NCBI GenBank assembly: GCA_017512425.1
Contig: JAFWGI010000002.1
Location: forward strand, 1 to 64,000
DNA from: Hyphomicrobium sp.
Lineage (GTDB): Bacteria; Pseudomonadota; Alphaproteobacteria; Rhizobiales; Hyphomicrobiaceae
Direction of reading: 5' to 3'
DNA: 64,000 nt
Part shown: one piece after another, positions 45,344 to 54,726 of the stretch
Layout: every line of letters begins with the position of its first letter
How positions within the stretch are numbered: the stretch's first letter is position 1
Translations under genes and position numbers: made by a program
Notes under the pieces: model-generated
Told to the model about the DNA's origin: nothing
Database searches by the model: none
What the model saw: the letters and a program-made list of their open reading frames with translations, nothing else

Positions 45344-45592
45344 ATGGCTAAATCTGAAAGCACGAGCAAGAAGGTCGCCTCCAGTGCCTCGAAGGTGCTG
45401 AGAAGCAAGACCGCGACGAAGGCTGAGAAGTCGGTTGCGGCTTCCGCGCTGACGCAAAAGGGCTCGACCGAACAGACCAGCAAGAAAGTTGCGGCCGAGG
45501 CGTCGAAGATTTTGAGAAGCAAGACGGCGAGCAAGGACGCCAAGTCGGCCGCCGCTTCCGCGTTGACGCAGAAAACGAAGAAAAAAGCCTGA
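45344..45592 (+). CDS. small Lys/Ala/Ser-rich protein of two tandem repeats
   Basis: The 82-residue protein is an internal duplication: residues 8-39 (start SKKVASSASKVLRSKT) and 46-77 (start SKKVAAEASKILRSKT) align over 32 residues with about eight differences. Each unit would form a short basic helix plus a Ser/Ala segment ending SALTQK. The composition resembles histone-tail or DNA/RNA-binding proteins. The ATG follows GAGAGAAAGAG. Function unknown; such repeat-containing small proteins occur in other Hyphomicrobiales as I recall, but I cannot verify this here. Confidence 0.72.
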   Translation: MAKSESTSKKVASSASKVLRSKTATKAEKSVAASALTQKGSTEQTSKKVAAEASKILRSKTASKDAKSAAASALTQKTKKKA

Positions 45593-45599
45593 CGCGGAC

Positions 45600-45636
45600 G
45601 ACCCTCTCCATTTGCGGGCGAGGGCCGGGGTCAGCA
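45600..45636. repeat. dispersed GC-rich repeat (CCTCTCC...GAGGGCCGGGGT type)
   Basis: CCCTCTCC (45602-45609) and GGCGAGGGCCGGGGTCAG (45618-45635) follow the pattern of the common intergenic repeat CCCTCTCC...GGGAGAGGGCCGGGGTGAGG. A related element lies at the 5' end of pbpC. Confidence 0.5.
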
Positions 45637-45646
45637 ACGTCTTCGG

Positions 45647-46276
45647 TTATTTCATCGCGTCTCGAATGAGCGCCTTGGCGTCGGCTGAATCCCATTCCGC
45701 AGGACCAGAGAGACGGCCGACTTCCAGGCCGTCCTTATTGATCAAGATTGTTGTCGGCATGCCGACAAGCTTCAGCGCTGTGCCTTGCTTGGCGGTCGAG
45801 TCGATATAGGGTTTGAGCGCGGTTGCCTTAACGTCGTCGAGAAACTTTTTCGACGCTTCCAGCCCCTGGCGATCGAGGCTTAAGGCCACAACTTCAAAAG
45901 CATCCGACCCCAGTTCCTGCTGCAACCGGTTCAGCGCCGGCATCTCTTCGCGGCACGGCGCGCACCACGTCGCCCAGAGGTTCAGCAGCACCGTCCGTCC
46001 CTTGAAGTCCGACAGCTTGACCGTCTTGCCAGCGCCATCTGCAAACGCGATATCCGGCAGAGCCTCCGGCGTCTTCTTTGTGACAAACGCCGCCATATGA
46101 CCGCCCTTGGCAGGCTGGGATGCGGCCGCGGCAACCTTAGGGGTATTTTCAGCCGTATCCGGCGGCGAAGCCGCGTTGTCTTTCGGGCGCATCGTGGCGT
46201 ATACCGCGCCGAACCCTATGAGGGCCGCGACGGCCACGATCATCAGGCCGTTACCGCTTGTGTTTTTCGTGCTCAT
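45647..46276 (-). CDS. TlpA-like thioredoxin-family thiol:disulfide oxidoreductase
   Basis: The 209-residue protein has an N-terminal membrane anchor ([19 protein letters not shown]), an Ala/Pro-rich linker and a periplasmic thioredoxin domain with active site [19 protein letters not shown] and the cis-proline MPTTILI. TlpA proteins reduce periplasmic targets such as apocytochromes or CuA-site proteins. Divergent from argH (54 bases between starts), an arrangement common in alphaproteobacteria. Confidence 0.92.
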   Translation of the reverse strand: MSTKNTSGNGLMIVAVAALIGFGAVYATMRPKDNAASPPDTAENTPKVAAAASQPAKGGHMAAFVTKKTPEALPDIAFADGAGKTVKLSDFKGRTVLLNLWATWCAPCREEMPALNRLQQELGSDAFEVVALSLDRQGLEASKKFLDDVKATALKPYIDSTAKQGTALKLVGMPTTILINKDGLEVGRLSGPAEWDSADAKALIRDAMK

Positions 46277-46330
46277 GATGCCTCAGATTTCGCAAGCTCA
46301 CGCTTTCAAGACGCCGACGGAGACCGTTTC

Positions 46331-47776
46331 GTGACAGACAAACCCGCCAAGGGCACAGCAAATACCCCGTCGAATGCCCAATCTAATGCGATGTGGGGTG
46401 GCCGCTTCGCGATGTCACCTGCCGAAGTGATGCAGGAGATAAATGTCTCGATCGACTTCGACAAGCGCTTGGCGCCGCAAGACATTCGCGGCTCGAAGGC
46501 GCACGCGGCCATGCTTGCCGACGCCGGCATCTTAACCAAAGCCGATGCCAAGGAGATCGCGAAGGGCCTCGACGCGGTGCTGGCCGAGATCGAAGCCGGC
46601 ACGTTCAAATATTCCCGCAGTCTCGAAGACGTTCATATGAACGTCGAGAGCCGGCTCAAGGACATCATAGGTGCGGCGGCCGGACGGCTGCACACGGCGC
46701 GTTCGCGCAACGATCAGGTTGCGACCGATTTCCGGCTCTACGTGCGCGACCAGATCGACGGCATCGTGCATGTACTCGGTAGTGTACAGCACGCGCTCGC
46801 AAAGAAAGCGGAAGCGCATGCCGCGACCGTGATGCCGGGCTTTACGCATTTGCAGCCGGCGCAGCCCGTGACGTTCGGCCATCACCTGCTCGCCTACGTC
46901 GAAATGATCGGCCGCGATCGTGGCCGGTTCCTCGACGCGCGCGCGCGGTTGAACGAATGCCCGCTCGGATCGGCGGCGCTCGCCGGCACGTCATTTCCGA
47001 TCGATCGGCATCAGACGGCGGAGGCGCTCGGTTTCGACAGGCCGATGGCCAATTCGCTAGATGGCGTTTCCGATCGCGATTTCGCACTCGAAACGCTGTC
47101 CGCCGCGACGATCACCGCAATCCATTTCTCGCGGTTCGCGGAAGAGATCGTCAGCTGGATGACGCCGCAGTTCGGCTTCATCACGCTGACCGACAAGTTC
47201 ACGACCGGCTCGTCGATCATGCCGCAAAAACGCAATCCCGATGCAGCCGAGCTTTCGCGCGCCAAGGTTGGGCGCATCGCCGGTGCGTTCCAATCGCTGG
47301 CGATGGTCATGAAAGGTCTTCCGCTCGCCTACTCAAAGGACATGCAGGAAGACAAGGAAGTGACGTTCGACGCCCTTGAAAGTCTCACGCTCGTCATCGC
47401 CGCGATGAACGGCATGATCGAAGATTTGGAGCCGGTGCCGGAGGTCATGCGCACTGCAGCAGGCCGTGGCTATTCGACCGCCACCGACCTCGCCGACTGG
47501 CTGGTCCGGGAACTCAAAATGCCGTTTCGGGACGCCCATCACGTCACGGGATCGATCGTCAAGGCGGCCGAGGCCATCGGGCTCGACCTTGAGCATATGC
47601 CTTTGGCTGATATGCAAAAAATCGAGCCGCGCATTACGAAAGCCGTGTTTTCGGTGCTGAGCGTCGAAAACTCGGTCAAAAGCCGGGTCAGCTATGGGGG
47701 AACCGCGCCACAGAACGTCCTAAAAAGCGCGCGAGCCTGGCTTAAGCGGTTGGAAAAAGAGCGCTCGAAGGGCTAG
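46331..47776 (+). CDS. argH: argininosuccinate lyase
   Basis: The 481-residue fumarase-superfamily enzyme releases arginine and fumarate. Motifs: [67 protein letters not shown] and the superfamily signature [23 protein letters not shown] at 46331 is the chosen start; GGAGA lies nearby, and the longer frame upstream overlaps tlpA on the other strand. Its 16-residue Thr/Asn-rich lead is slightly longer than usual. lptM and lysA follow. Confidence 0.95.
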   Translation: MTDKPAKGTANTPSNAQSNAMWGGRFAMSPAEVMQEINVSIDFDKRLAPQDIRGSKAHAAMLADAGILTKADAKEIAKGLDAVLAEIEAGTFKYSRSLEDVHMNVESRLKDIIGAAAGRLHTARSRNDQVATDFRLYVRDQIDGIVHVLGSVQHALAKKAEAHAATVMPGFTHLQPAQPVTFGHHLLAYVEMIGRDRGRFLDARARLNECPLGSAALAGTSFPIDRHQTAEALGFDRPMANSLDGVSDRDFALETLSAATITAIHFSRFAEEIVSWMTPQFGFITLTDKFTTGSSIMPQKRNPDAAELSRAKVGRIAGAFQSLAMVMKGLPLAYSKDMQEDKEVTFDALESLTLVIAAMNGMIEDLEPVPEVMRTAAGRGYSTATDLADWLVRELKMPFRDAHHVTGSIVKAAEAIGLDLEHMPLADMQKIEPRITKAVFSVLSVENSVKSRVSYGGTAPQNVLKSARAWLKRLEKERSKG

Positions 47777-47831
47777 AACTTGGGAAGCTGGCAGGGAAAG
47801 CCTCTGCCCCGACGGGAGCATCGCGCGTTTA

Positions 47832-48053
47832 ATGGCGATTTCGCAGACACTCAAATCCGTTTTGACGGTCGCTGCTTTGGCGTTTGCCGCGGCGGCAGTG
47901 TCGGCGTGTGGCGTGCGCGGTCCCCTCGAAGCACCCGCCCAGGCCAAGATCGAAGGCGAAGCCAAGTCGGCCGAAGCCGGAGCGGCAGGCGAGAATTCCG
48001 CCGCCAAGCCGAAGCCGCACGAGCCATTCGTGCTCGATGGGCTGCTGCGCTAA
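47832..48053 (+). CDS. lptM: LptM-like small lipoprotein
   Basis: The 73-residue lipoprotein has a signal ending in the lipobox VSAC, then GVRGPLEAP, the hallmark (CGxxGPLxxP) of LptM/YifL, which helps disulfide maturation of the LPS translocon LptD. The remainder is Ala/Glu/Lys-rich and ends PFVLDGLLR. Location between argH and lysA is a recognised alphaproteobacterial position. Confidence 0.83.
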   Translation: MAISQTLKSVLTVAALAFAAAAVSACGVRGPLEAPAQAKIEGEAKSAEAGAAGENSAAKPKPHEPFVLDGLLR

Positions 48054-48096
48054 GCGGCGGACGATTTTGTCTCGACAGCGAATGATGCGGAGCGGC

Positions 48097-48531
48097 TTAT
48101 GCCGCTAGTGCTTTTTTCGCTTCCATCTCAGCAATGATCTTCAGCAGGTTCTGACGCTGACGCGTCAGGATCTCGCGATCGACAGATGACGCCGATGTTT
48201 CAAGCGCGCTGTCGTAATAGCCAACAATGCGCTTTTCGCCGTCGATAAGCCCGGGCAGGATGCTTTCATCGAGTCCGCCGAACAGCGAGCGCAAAGAGAT
48301 AATCGCGCGATTGATCGTCGTCATGAACGAGCCGTTCTCGTCGGCCTTTTCACCAATCGTCGTCAAGATCGTTGCGATCTCACCGGCGTCCTTGATCCGC
48401 AGCGTGATCATCTCTTGGAAGAGTTGCGTCATGCCTCGGCCTTCGGCGTCGGTCAGCGCTTCCTCGTAACCGTGCTTGCTGTCGATCAAAATCGTATGCA
48501 GGTTTTTCAAGTTATCGATGTGCTCGGACAT
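48097..48531 (-). CDS. DUF2383 / PA2169-family four-helix-bundle protein
   Basis: The 144-residue all-helical protein starts MSEHIDNLKNLHTILIDSKHG and has two similar helical hairpins (GYEEALTDAEGRGMTQLFQE; KRIVGYYDSALETSASSVD) with conserved Asp/Glu residues, fitting the ferritin-like PA2169 family. Function is unknown, perhaps stress-related. Start at 48531 is the family N-terminus; 39 upstream codons do not match. Confidence 0.82.
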   Translation of the reverse strand: MSEHIDNLKNLHTILIDSKHGYEEALTDAEGRGMTQLFQEMITLRIKDAGEIATILTTIGEKADENGSFMTTINRAIISLRSLFGGLDESILPGLIDGEKRIVGYYDSALETSASSVDREILTRQRQNLLKIIAEMEAKKALAA

Positions 48532-48750
48532 GGTTGGGCACTCCTTATGAAACTCCGGGTTTTTGCGACAGCCGAATGGGCATGATGTGCCTGGCGAACG
48601 TCGCCACGACGGCATGGGGGTATCCGGCGATAACCGCCTTGCAGCCATTTGGTTCCGATTGCTCGGGCAGTCGAACTAGGCCGAACGATGAGCAATCTGC
48701 CGTTATGGCTGAGATTTCTCTTGCTTACCGCCGCTACGCCCTTGCTCCTG

Positions 48751-48850
48751 CCCGGTAGCCCGCTAAAAGCGGGTGACGACGACGCCGGTTCACCATTTGT
48801 CGTCATCCTGGCACCCGCGAATGCGGGCATAAACTCAGGCCGGGATCCCT
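48751..48850. repeat. REP-like double hairpin upstream of lysA
   Basis: CCCGC-TAAAA-GCGGG (48759-48773) and CCCGC-GAAT-GCGGG (48814-48827) are two hairpins joined by a region with GTCGTCATCC. The pattern GTCATCCtggCaCCCGCGAA resembles the dispersed repeat that translates as VIPAKAGI; here its translation in the lysA frame reads VILAPANAGI. It occupies much of the 348-base gap between the DUF2383 gene and lysA. Confidence 0.6.
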
Positions 48851-48879
48851 CCAAGCCTGCGCATCAATCAGACACGGCC

Positions 48880-50154
48880 ATGCACCATTTTCATTATCGC
48901 GACGGCACCCTCTATGCCGAAAACATCAGTCTCGCTGCGATTGCGGCCGATGTCGGCACGCCGTTTTACGCCTATTCGACGGCGACGCTCGAACGCCATT
49001 ACGAGGTCCTCGCGGAGGCTTTCAGCGGCATGGACGCGTTGATCTGCTTCGCGGTCAAAGCCAATTCCAATCAGGCTGTGCTTGCGACGATGGCGCGGCT
49101 CGGCGCCGGCATGGATGTCGTATCCGAGGGCGAGTTGCGGCGTGCGCGCGCCGCTGGTGTTCCGGCCAACAAGATCATCTTCGCAGGCGTCGGCAAGACG
49201 CGCGAAGAAATGGCGTATGCGCTTCAAGAAGGTATTCTCGGTTTCAACGTCGAGAGCGAGCCGGAGCTGCACGCACTCAGCGACGTTGCGCAATCACTCG
49301 GCAAAACGGCGAAGGTCGCGATCCGCGTCAATCCCGACGTCGACGCGAAAACCCACGCCAAAATATCGACCGGTAAAGCTGAGAACAAATTCGGCGTCAA
49401 CTACGACGACGCCCGCGAACTCTATGCGGACGCCGCCAAGCTACCGGGTATCAAGATTTCCGGCATTCACATGCACATCGGCAGTCAGATCACCGATCTG
49501 CAGCCGTTCCGCGACGCGTTCAAATTGCTGCGCGAACTGGCGCTGGCGCTTAAGTCCGACGGCATTCAGCTTGAACACCTCGATATCGGTGGCGGCCTTG
49601 GCGTGCCCTATCGCGGCGCGAACGACGTGCCGCCGCATCCCGACGAATACGCAGCCGTCGTCAAAGAACACCTCGGCGATCTCGGATTGAAAATCGCGCT
49701 GGAACCCGGCCGCATGATCGTCGGCAACGCCGGCGTGCTCGTGACCAAAGTCACCTACGTCAAGGAAGGCGCCGACAAGACATTCACGATCGTCGATGCC
49801 GCCATGAACGATCTCATCCGCCCGACGCTGTACGAGGCCTACCACGACATCTGGCCCGTCGAAGAGGCCAAGTCGGCGATGGCGCCGATCCAGCAGGACA
49901 TCGTTGGGCCGGTCTGCGAGACGGGCGATTTTCTTGCTGAAGACCGCGCGTTGCCACCGCTCGAGCCGGACGATCTGATCGCGGTGATGACGGCGGGTGC
50001 TTACGGCGCCGTTATGTCGTCGACGTACAACACGCGGCTGCTCGTGCCGGAAGTTTTGGTCCGCGGCGCCGAGTACGCCGTCGTTCGTCCAAGACCCACC
50101 TACGATGACCTCATCGGCGCGGACAAACTGCCGGATTGGCTTTCAAAAACTTAG
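48880..50154 (+). CDS. lysA: diaminopimelate decarboxylase
   Basis: The 424-residue PLP enzyme makes lysine from meso-DAP. Seen: N-terminus MHHFHYRDGTLYAENISLAA, PLP-lysine in ICFAVKANSNQAVLATMARL, HMHIGSQITDLQ, IGGGLGVPY and GPVCETGDFLAEDRALP. The start at 48880 is typical of the family; the frame is open another 77 codons upstream (to 48649) and includes a hydrophobic stretch and a repeat-derived segment, which is probably untranslated. The TIGR02302 gene follows. Confidence 0.95.
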   Translation: MHHFHYRDGTLYAENISLAAIAADVGTPFYAYSTATLERHYEVLAEAFSGMDALICFAVKANSNQAVLATMARLGAGMDVVSEGELRRARAAGVPANKIIFAGVGKTREEMAYALQEGILGFNVESEPELHALSDVAQSLGKTAKVAIRVNPDVDAKTHAKISTGKAENKFGVNYDDARELYADAAKLPGIKISGIHMHIGSQITDLQPFRDAFKLLRELALALKSDGIQLEHLDIGGGLGVPYRGANDVPPHPDEYAAVVKEHLGDLGLKIALEPGRMIVGNAGVLVTKVTYVKEGADKTFTIVDAAMNDLIRPTLYEAYHDIWPVEEAKSAMAPIQQDIVGPVCETGDFLAEDRALPPLEPDDLIAVMTAGAYGAVMSSTYNTRLLVPEVLVRGAEYAVVRPRPTYDDLIGADKLPDWLSKT

Positions 50155-50272
50155 TGCGTGATGCGGGGACTTCATCGCCCCAAGGCCGGCGCCTGATCCG
50201 CCCGCAATTCCGGCTGTTAACGTTGCACTTTGTTAAGGTGCGGGCGCGCCGCCCCATGCTAGTCTCGCGGTC

Positions 50273-52990
50273 ATGAAGCCAGATGACGCGACGACCCCCG
50301 GTTCCGACGCCGATGTGCCCGCCGTGCAGCGGGCTTTTGCGCGCAAAGTGCAACTGTCGAAATTCGCGCTGTTCTTCGAGCGTCTGTGGCCGCGTCTCTG
50401 GTGGTTTATCGGCCTCGCAGCCGTGTTCGCTGTGCTGTCGTTCAGCGGCATCTGGTTCCATCTGCCGGCGATCGCCCACCAAGCCGTTCTAGCACTGTTC
50501 GCCATCGCCGCCGCCGGCGCTATCATCTACGCCGCGCGCGCGCCCTGGCCGACGCGTGAGGAAGCCGTTCGCCGCATCGAGCGCCGCTCGGGCGTGCCGC
50601 ATCGTCCGGCGTCGTCGTACGAAGATCAGCTCACCGCGCAGACAGCAAATCCTGAAACGGCCGCCTTGTGGCAGGCGCACCGGGAACGCCTGAAGCGTGC
50701 CATCGAGCGCTTGCGCGTCGGTAACCCGAGCCCGCGCGCCGACCGCACCGATCCGTTTGCGTTTCGTGCCTTGCCATTGCTGCTGCTGATCCCGGCAGCT
50801 CTGCTTGCGACGGGCAGTCTCAGCGACCGCTTCGCGTCGGCGTTCCGCTTTGGCAGCACTGACATCGGCCCAGGCACGCGCGTCGACGCCTGGATGACGC
50901 CGCCGCCGTACACAGCCGTTCCGCCCGTGCTTCTGGCCGATGGTTCAGCTACGCAACCGCCCGCTGAGGGCGACGCCGCAAAGATGTACGAAGTGCCGGA
51001 GCGCAGTCTGCTGACGCTGCGCGGCACCGGCTTCGGCGCCAATGGCGTTGCGCTCGAAATTTTGAGCGAGGGCGCAAGCGAACCGCAGATCGTAAAATCA
51101 GACCCGCCGAAAGCTGGCGATAACTCGGGGCTCGCCGAAGTCCGTCATGAAATTCGCAAATCGGCACGTATCCGCGCCGTTTCCGGCTCGCGGGAATTGG
51201 CACGCTGGACCGTCGCGATCATCCCCGATCAATTGCCGAAGATCACGCTCGACACCAAGCAACTTGATCGCACGCCGCGTGGTTCGATGAAGCTGTCGTA
51301 CACCGCCGAAGACGACTACGGCATCGCTTCCGCCGCCGCTAAAGTGCGCCAGCTCAAGCCGAAACCAGCGGACGAGACCAAAGCCTGGGCTAAGGCGCCT
51401 CAGCTCTCTGGGCCGCGCCTGCCGCTCGAGCGTCCGCCGGTTCTGCCGCTCAAGATTGCGCGCTCCGGCGCCAAGACGCTCGAAAGCCAGACGTTGCTCG
51501 AACTCGGCAAGCACCCGTGGGCCGGTCAGCGCGTTGAACTGTGGCTGGAGGCGACCGACGTCGGCGGCCAGATCGGAAAGAGCGCATCGGTCGAAATGGT
51601 CTTGCCGGCGCGCCGCTTCAAGAAGCCGCTCGCCCGCGCCGTCATCGAACAACGCCGCCTGCTGTCGGAAGATTCCCGCAATCGTCCAGCCGTCGCCCGC
51701 GCGCTCGCGGCGTTGACGCTGGAACCCGAAGGCTTCATCGAAACGACCGGCATCTATCTTGGCTTGCGGTCGGTGTACTATCGCATCGAGCGCGAAGGCA
51801 CGCGCGATGCCATCAACGAATCCATCGAACAGCTTTGGCAGCTCGCGCTTGCGATCGAAGACGGCGCGCTGTCCGACGCGGAACGCGCGTTGAAGGACGC
51901 GCAGGATAAGCTGTCGGAGGCGCTGCAAAAGGGTGCCGAAGACGAAGAGATCGACAAGCTGATCGCCGAGCTCAAGCAGAAGCTCAACGACTACCTGCAG
52001 GAGATGCAGAAGAACGCCGAAAAGGAAAACCCGGGCGAGCAGGGCGATCCGAACGACGATCAGCAGCAGCTTGGCCAGCAAGATCTCGATCAGATGATGA
52101 AAGACCTTGAGCGTAACGCCAAGGAAGGGTCTCGCGAAGAAGCCGAGAAGATGCTGTCCGACTTGCGCGAACTCATGGACCGCCTGCAGGCCGAGACCAA
52201 AGAAAGCCGCGCGGAAAATCAGCGCGCCAAAGAAATGATGAAGAAGCTCGGCCAGCTCGACGATCTCGCCGGCGAGCAGCAGAAGCTGATGGACGATACC
52301 TTCGCCGACAAGCCGGGCCAAGAGGAAAGCGATCTCGAAAGCCAGAAGCAGGGCATGGATCAGTCCGGCAAAAAGCAAGGCAACAGCAAAACCGGACAGC
52401 AGGGCCAGCAGCGCGGCGAGCAAAAGGACGAAGGCGATGCGAGCGGCCAGGACCCCGGCGGCAGTCAGCAGGCCGAAGGTCAGCAAGGCCAGGGCAAAAG
52501 CGGCAAGAACGGCCGTCAGCAGGGCGACAAAGGCAGCTTAAAAAACCGCCAAGCGCAACTGCGCGATAAGCTCGATAAGCTGCAAAAAGAACTTGAAGAG
52601 CTTGGCGCCGGCGACCCTGAAAAACTCGGCAAGGCCGAAGACGCGATGGGCGAAGCCGAGAACGCGCTGGAGCAAGGCGACAATCAGGAAGCTGCGGCCC
52701 AGCAGGGCGAGGCGCTCGAACAGATGCGCCAGAGTGCCAAGGAGATGGCCGAGCAGATGCAGAAGAACGCGCAGCAGCGTATGGGCCGCGGCGGCAACAC
52801 GCCGCGCGATCCGCTGGGCCGTCCGCAGCGCGCCGAAGGTCCCGACCTCGGCACGTCGGTCAAAGTGCCGGACGCCATCGATGCGCAGCGGGCGCGCGAA
52901 ATTCTCGAAGAACTGCGCAGGCGTTCAGGCGAGAGCCTGCGTCCGCCGACGGAACTCGACTATATCGATCGCCTGTTGAAGCGCTTCTAA
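50273..52990 (+). CDS. TIGR02302/DUF4175 family membrane protein
   Basis: This 905-residue protein has two to three helices near the N-terminus (LWWFIGLAAVFAVLSFSGIW, VLALFAIAAAGAIIY, LPLLLLIPAALLATG), then a large periplasmic region with DAWMTPPPYTAVPPV and beta-rich segments, and a long coiled, Gln/Gly/Lys-rich tail (about 550-800) of the type DQMMKDLERNAKEGSREEAE. The C-terminus ends PPTELDYIDRLLKRF. It is conserved beside lysA in alphaproteobacteria; its role is unknown. Tail-to-tail 4-base overlap with the GST gene. Confidence 0.88.
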   Translation: MKPDDATTPGSDADVPAVQRAFARKVQLSKFALFFERLWPRLWWFIGLAAVFAVLSFSGIWFHLPAIAHQAVLALFAIAAAGAIIYAARAPWPTREEAVRRIERRSGVPHRPASSYEDQLTAQTANPETAALWQAHRERLKRAIERLRVGNPSPRADRTDPFAFRALPLLLLIPAALLATGSLSDRFASAFRFGSTDIGPGTRVDAWMTPPPYTAVPPVLLADGSATQPPAEGDAAKMYEVPERSLLTLRGTGFGANGVALEILSEGASEPQIVKSDPPKAGDNSGLAEVRHEIRKSARIRAVSGSRELARWTVAIIPDQLPKITLDTKQLDRTPRGSMKLSYTAEDDYGIASAAAKVRQLKPKPADETKAWAKAPQLSGPRLPLERPPVLPLKIARSGAKTLESQTLLELGKHPWAGQRVELWLEATDVGGQIGKSASVEMVLPARRFKKPLARAVIEQRRLLSEDSRNRPAVARALAALTLEPEGFIETTGIYLGLRSVYYRIEREGTRDAINESIEQLWQLALAIEDGALSDAERALKDAQDKLSEALQKGAEDEEIDKLIAELKQKLNDYLQEMQKNAEKENPGEQGDPNDDQQQLGQQDLDQMMKDLERNAKEGSREEAEKMLSDLRELMDRLQAETKESRAENQRAKEMMKKLGQLDDLAGEQQKLMDDTFADKPGQEESDLESQKQGMDQSGKKQGNSKTGQQGQQRGEQKDEGDASGQDPGGSQQAEGQQGQGKSGKNGRQQGDKGSLKNRQAQLRDKLDKLQKELEELGAGDPEKLGKAEDAMGEAENALEQGDNQEAAAQQGEALEQMRQSAKEMAEQMQKNAQQRMGRGGNTPRDPLGRPQRAEGPDLGTSVKVPDAIDAQRAREILEELRRRSGESLRPPTELDYIDRLLKRF

Positions 52991-53589
52991 GCTGCTGCCT
53001 TGCGCGCGCTGAGCGTTGCCTGAAACGCTGGCCGTGCGTGGATGCGCGCGACATACTCCGCGACATTGCCGGCCGGGATCGTCCAGCCGATGCCTGTCGC
53101 CCACATCGCGCAATGGCCGAGCAGCAAATCCGGCACCGTGAAATTTTCGCCCATAACGTATGGACGGTCGGCGAGGCGCACAGAAAGCGACTTCATCGCG
53201 CGATCGAAATCAAAGACGCAGGCGCGCTTGACGTCGGGCACGCGTAATTCCGCGGGCAGCGCAAACGAATGCTTTGCCGCCACCCAAACCGTCAGCTCGA
53301 CGTCATCAACCGCGAACTGCGTGAAGCTGTCCTGATGCGCGCGCTGGATCGTACCGGCTTTCGCTGTCAGCTGCCCGTGTTTGTCGGCGAGATACTGAAT
53401 GATCGCGACGGAATCGATGATGTAATCATCGCCGTCTTTCAGCACCGGCACTTTCAACGACGGATTGATCTCAAAAAGCTTCGGATCGCGAGGCCCCGTC
53501 GGATCCATCTCGAATGGCTGGCCAAGCTCGTTGAGCATCCACGCGACGCGAAACGCGCGCGTCTTGTAAGTGCCGATCAGCGTGTACAT
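52987..53589 (-). CDS. glutathione S-transferase family protein
   Basis: The 200-residue protein has a thioredoxin-like N-terminal domain (MYTLIGTYKTRAFRVAWMLN, LKVPVLKDGDDYIIDSVAII with the cis-Pro and ESxAI-like DSVAI glutathione motif) and a helical C-terminal domain (MGENFTVPDLLLGHCAMWA). A serine or cysteine catalytic residue is not evident at the usual position; Tyr or Thr may substitute. Substrate unknown. Confidence 0.9.
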   Translation of the reverse strand: MYTLIGTYKTRAFRVAWMLNELGQPFEMDPTGPRDPKLFEINPSLKVPVLKDGDDYIIDSVAIIQYLADKHGQLTAKAGTIQRAHQDSFTQFAVDDVELTVWVAAKHSFALPAELRVPDVKRACVFDFDRAMKSLSVRLADRPYVMGENFTVPDLLLGHCAMWATGIGWTIPAGNVAEYVARIHARPAFQATLSARKAAA

Positions 53590-53622
53590 GCGTGTCTCCG
53601 CCGCGAAACAATTGCCGCCAAC

Positions 53623-54591
53623 TCAGCGCGTTGCTGCCGCCTGTGGCACGAAGCGCCAATAAAATCCGCCTATCACCTGATGGCTCGTCAACCGCGTCGA
53701 CGCCCACCCGTGCGGCGGTTCTTCGCCGGAGCGCCAGCGCGAAAACTGCCGCCACATGTCGAGCGGCAGCCAGCTGCCGTCGATGCCAGTCAATGGTGCC
53801 ACATAATCGGCGAACGTAAATTTGTACTCGAGGAACACAGAGCCGGTCTTCAGCCGGAATTCCAGGCCGAACAGCGCCTGCCAGTTGAGCCCGGTATACT
53901 GATACTCATAGGTGCGCGTCGGATCGGTTTTTAGATGCACTTCTGAATGCGGCAGCGAAATGCCGCCGCCGATGCCGACATACGGCGAGAACTGTCCGAA
54001 CGCGCCGAGCCGCATCAGGCCGTTCAGCGTCAGCATATTGTGGCCGTGCGAGAACTCGAGCTTGTTGAAATAGTCCTTCACTTGCACGAGTTCCGGCGCC
54101 GGCTTGCCGTCGAGCGTGCCGGTGAACTTCGTGTCGGCCGTCATCGGCGCGTAGGCTTTGGAATGTGTGAAGTCGACCATCGTGCCGAAGCGGCCGCCCT
54201 CCAACCAGCGCTGAATGCGCGCGCCGTAATACAGCGGATTGTCGAACGGTTTCGTGAACCACTCGACGTTTGGAATGGTCAGATCGTGCAGGCCCTCGCG
54301 CTTTAGATGGAAGTCGCTCGGATAGTGATACGGCGCGCCGAGGTACGCACCGAACGTCGATTCCCGCCCCGGCGTGTACGGCGGATTGGTGCTCGTTGCG
54401 CCGCTGACCTGCTGCGCTTGCGCTTGCGGCTTATCGTTACCGTCCGGCATTGCTGCGGCCAGCACGATCAATCCAATCGCGGCGACGGCCGACGAAATTT
54501 CGATCGCCCGCACGATTGCGCCGGGCTTGGCCTGCCAACCGTTGCTTGCGCGCCAGCGCCAATGAGAAGCCGTCAGTATCGATGCCGTCAT
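53623..54591 (-). CDS. outer-membrane beta-barrel protein, possibly LpxQ-like
   Basis: The product of about 322 residues has an N-terminal hydrophobic helix (SSAVAAIGLIVLAAAMP) and a beta-rich domain alternating aromatic and small residues: TFGAYLGAPYHYPSDFHL, NPLYYGARIQRWLEGGRFGT, MVDFTHSKAYA, SPYVGIGGGISLPH and a terminal strand ending GGFYWRFVPQ. The NPxYYG...DFTHxKxxA pattern resembles proteins annotated as lipid A oxidase (LpxQ) in Rhizobium relatives. This link is from memory and tentative. ATG at 54591 has a GGGGAT about 10 bases upstream. Confidence 0.68.
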   Translation of the reverse strand: MTASILTASHWRWRASNGWQAKPGAIVRAIEISSAVAAIGLIVLAAAMPDGNDKPQAQAQQVSGATSTNPPYTPGRESTFGAYLGAPYHYPSDFHLKREGLHDLTIPNVEWFTKPFDNPLYYGARIQRWLEGGRFGTMVDFTHSKAYAPMTADTKFTGTLDGKPAPELVQVKDYFNKLEFSHGHNMLTLNGLMRLGAFGQFSPYVGIGGGISLPHSEVHLKTDPTRTYEYQYTGLNWQALFGLEFRLKTGSVFLEYKFTFADYVAPLTGIDGSWLPLDMWRQFSRWRSGEEPPHGWASTRLTSHQVIGGFYWRFVPQAAATR

Positions 54592-54726
54592 CGTGCGCAT
54601 ATCCCCAAATAGCCACCCAGTTCCTGCCCGACCGCGTTCCTGCCAGATCGGGCGGCGCACGTAAACTCTCGTGGTCAAATCCGGGCCATAACGCACTGCA
54701 CCAGCTCAGGATTGCGCGTGTTCAAG

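Noticed and set aside
46097..46330. 5' extension of argH to 46097
   Set aside because: Overlaps tlpA on the other strand and lacks family similarity; GTG at 46331 has a ribosome-binding site.
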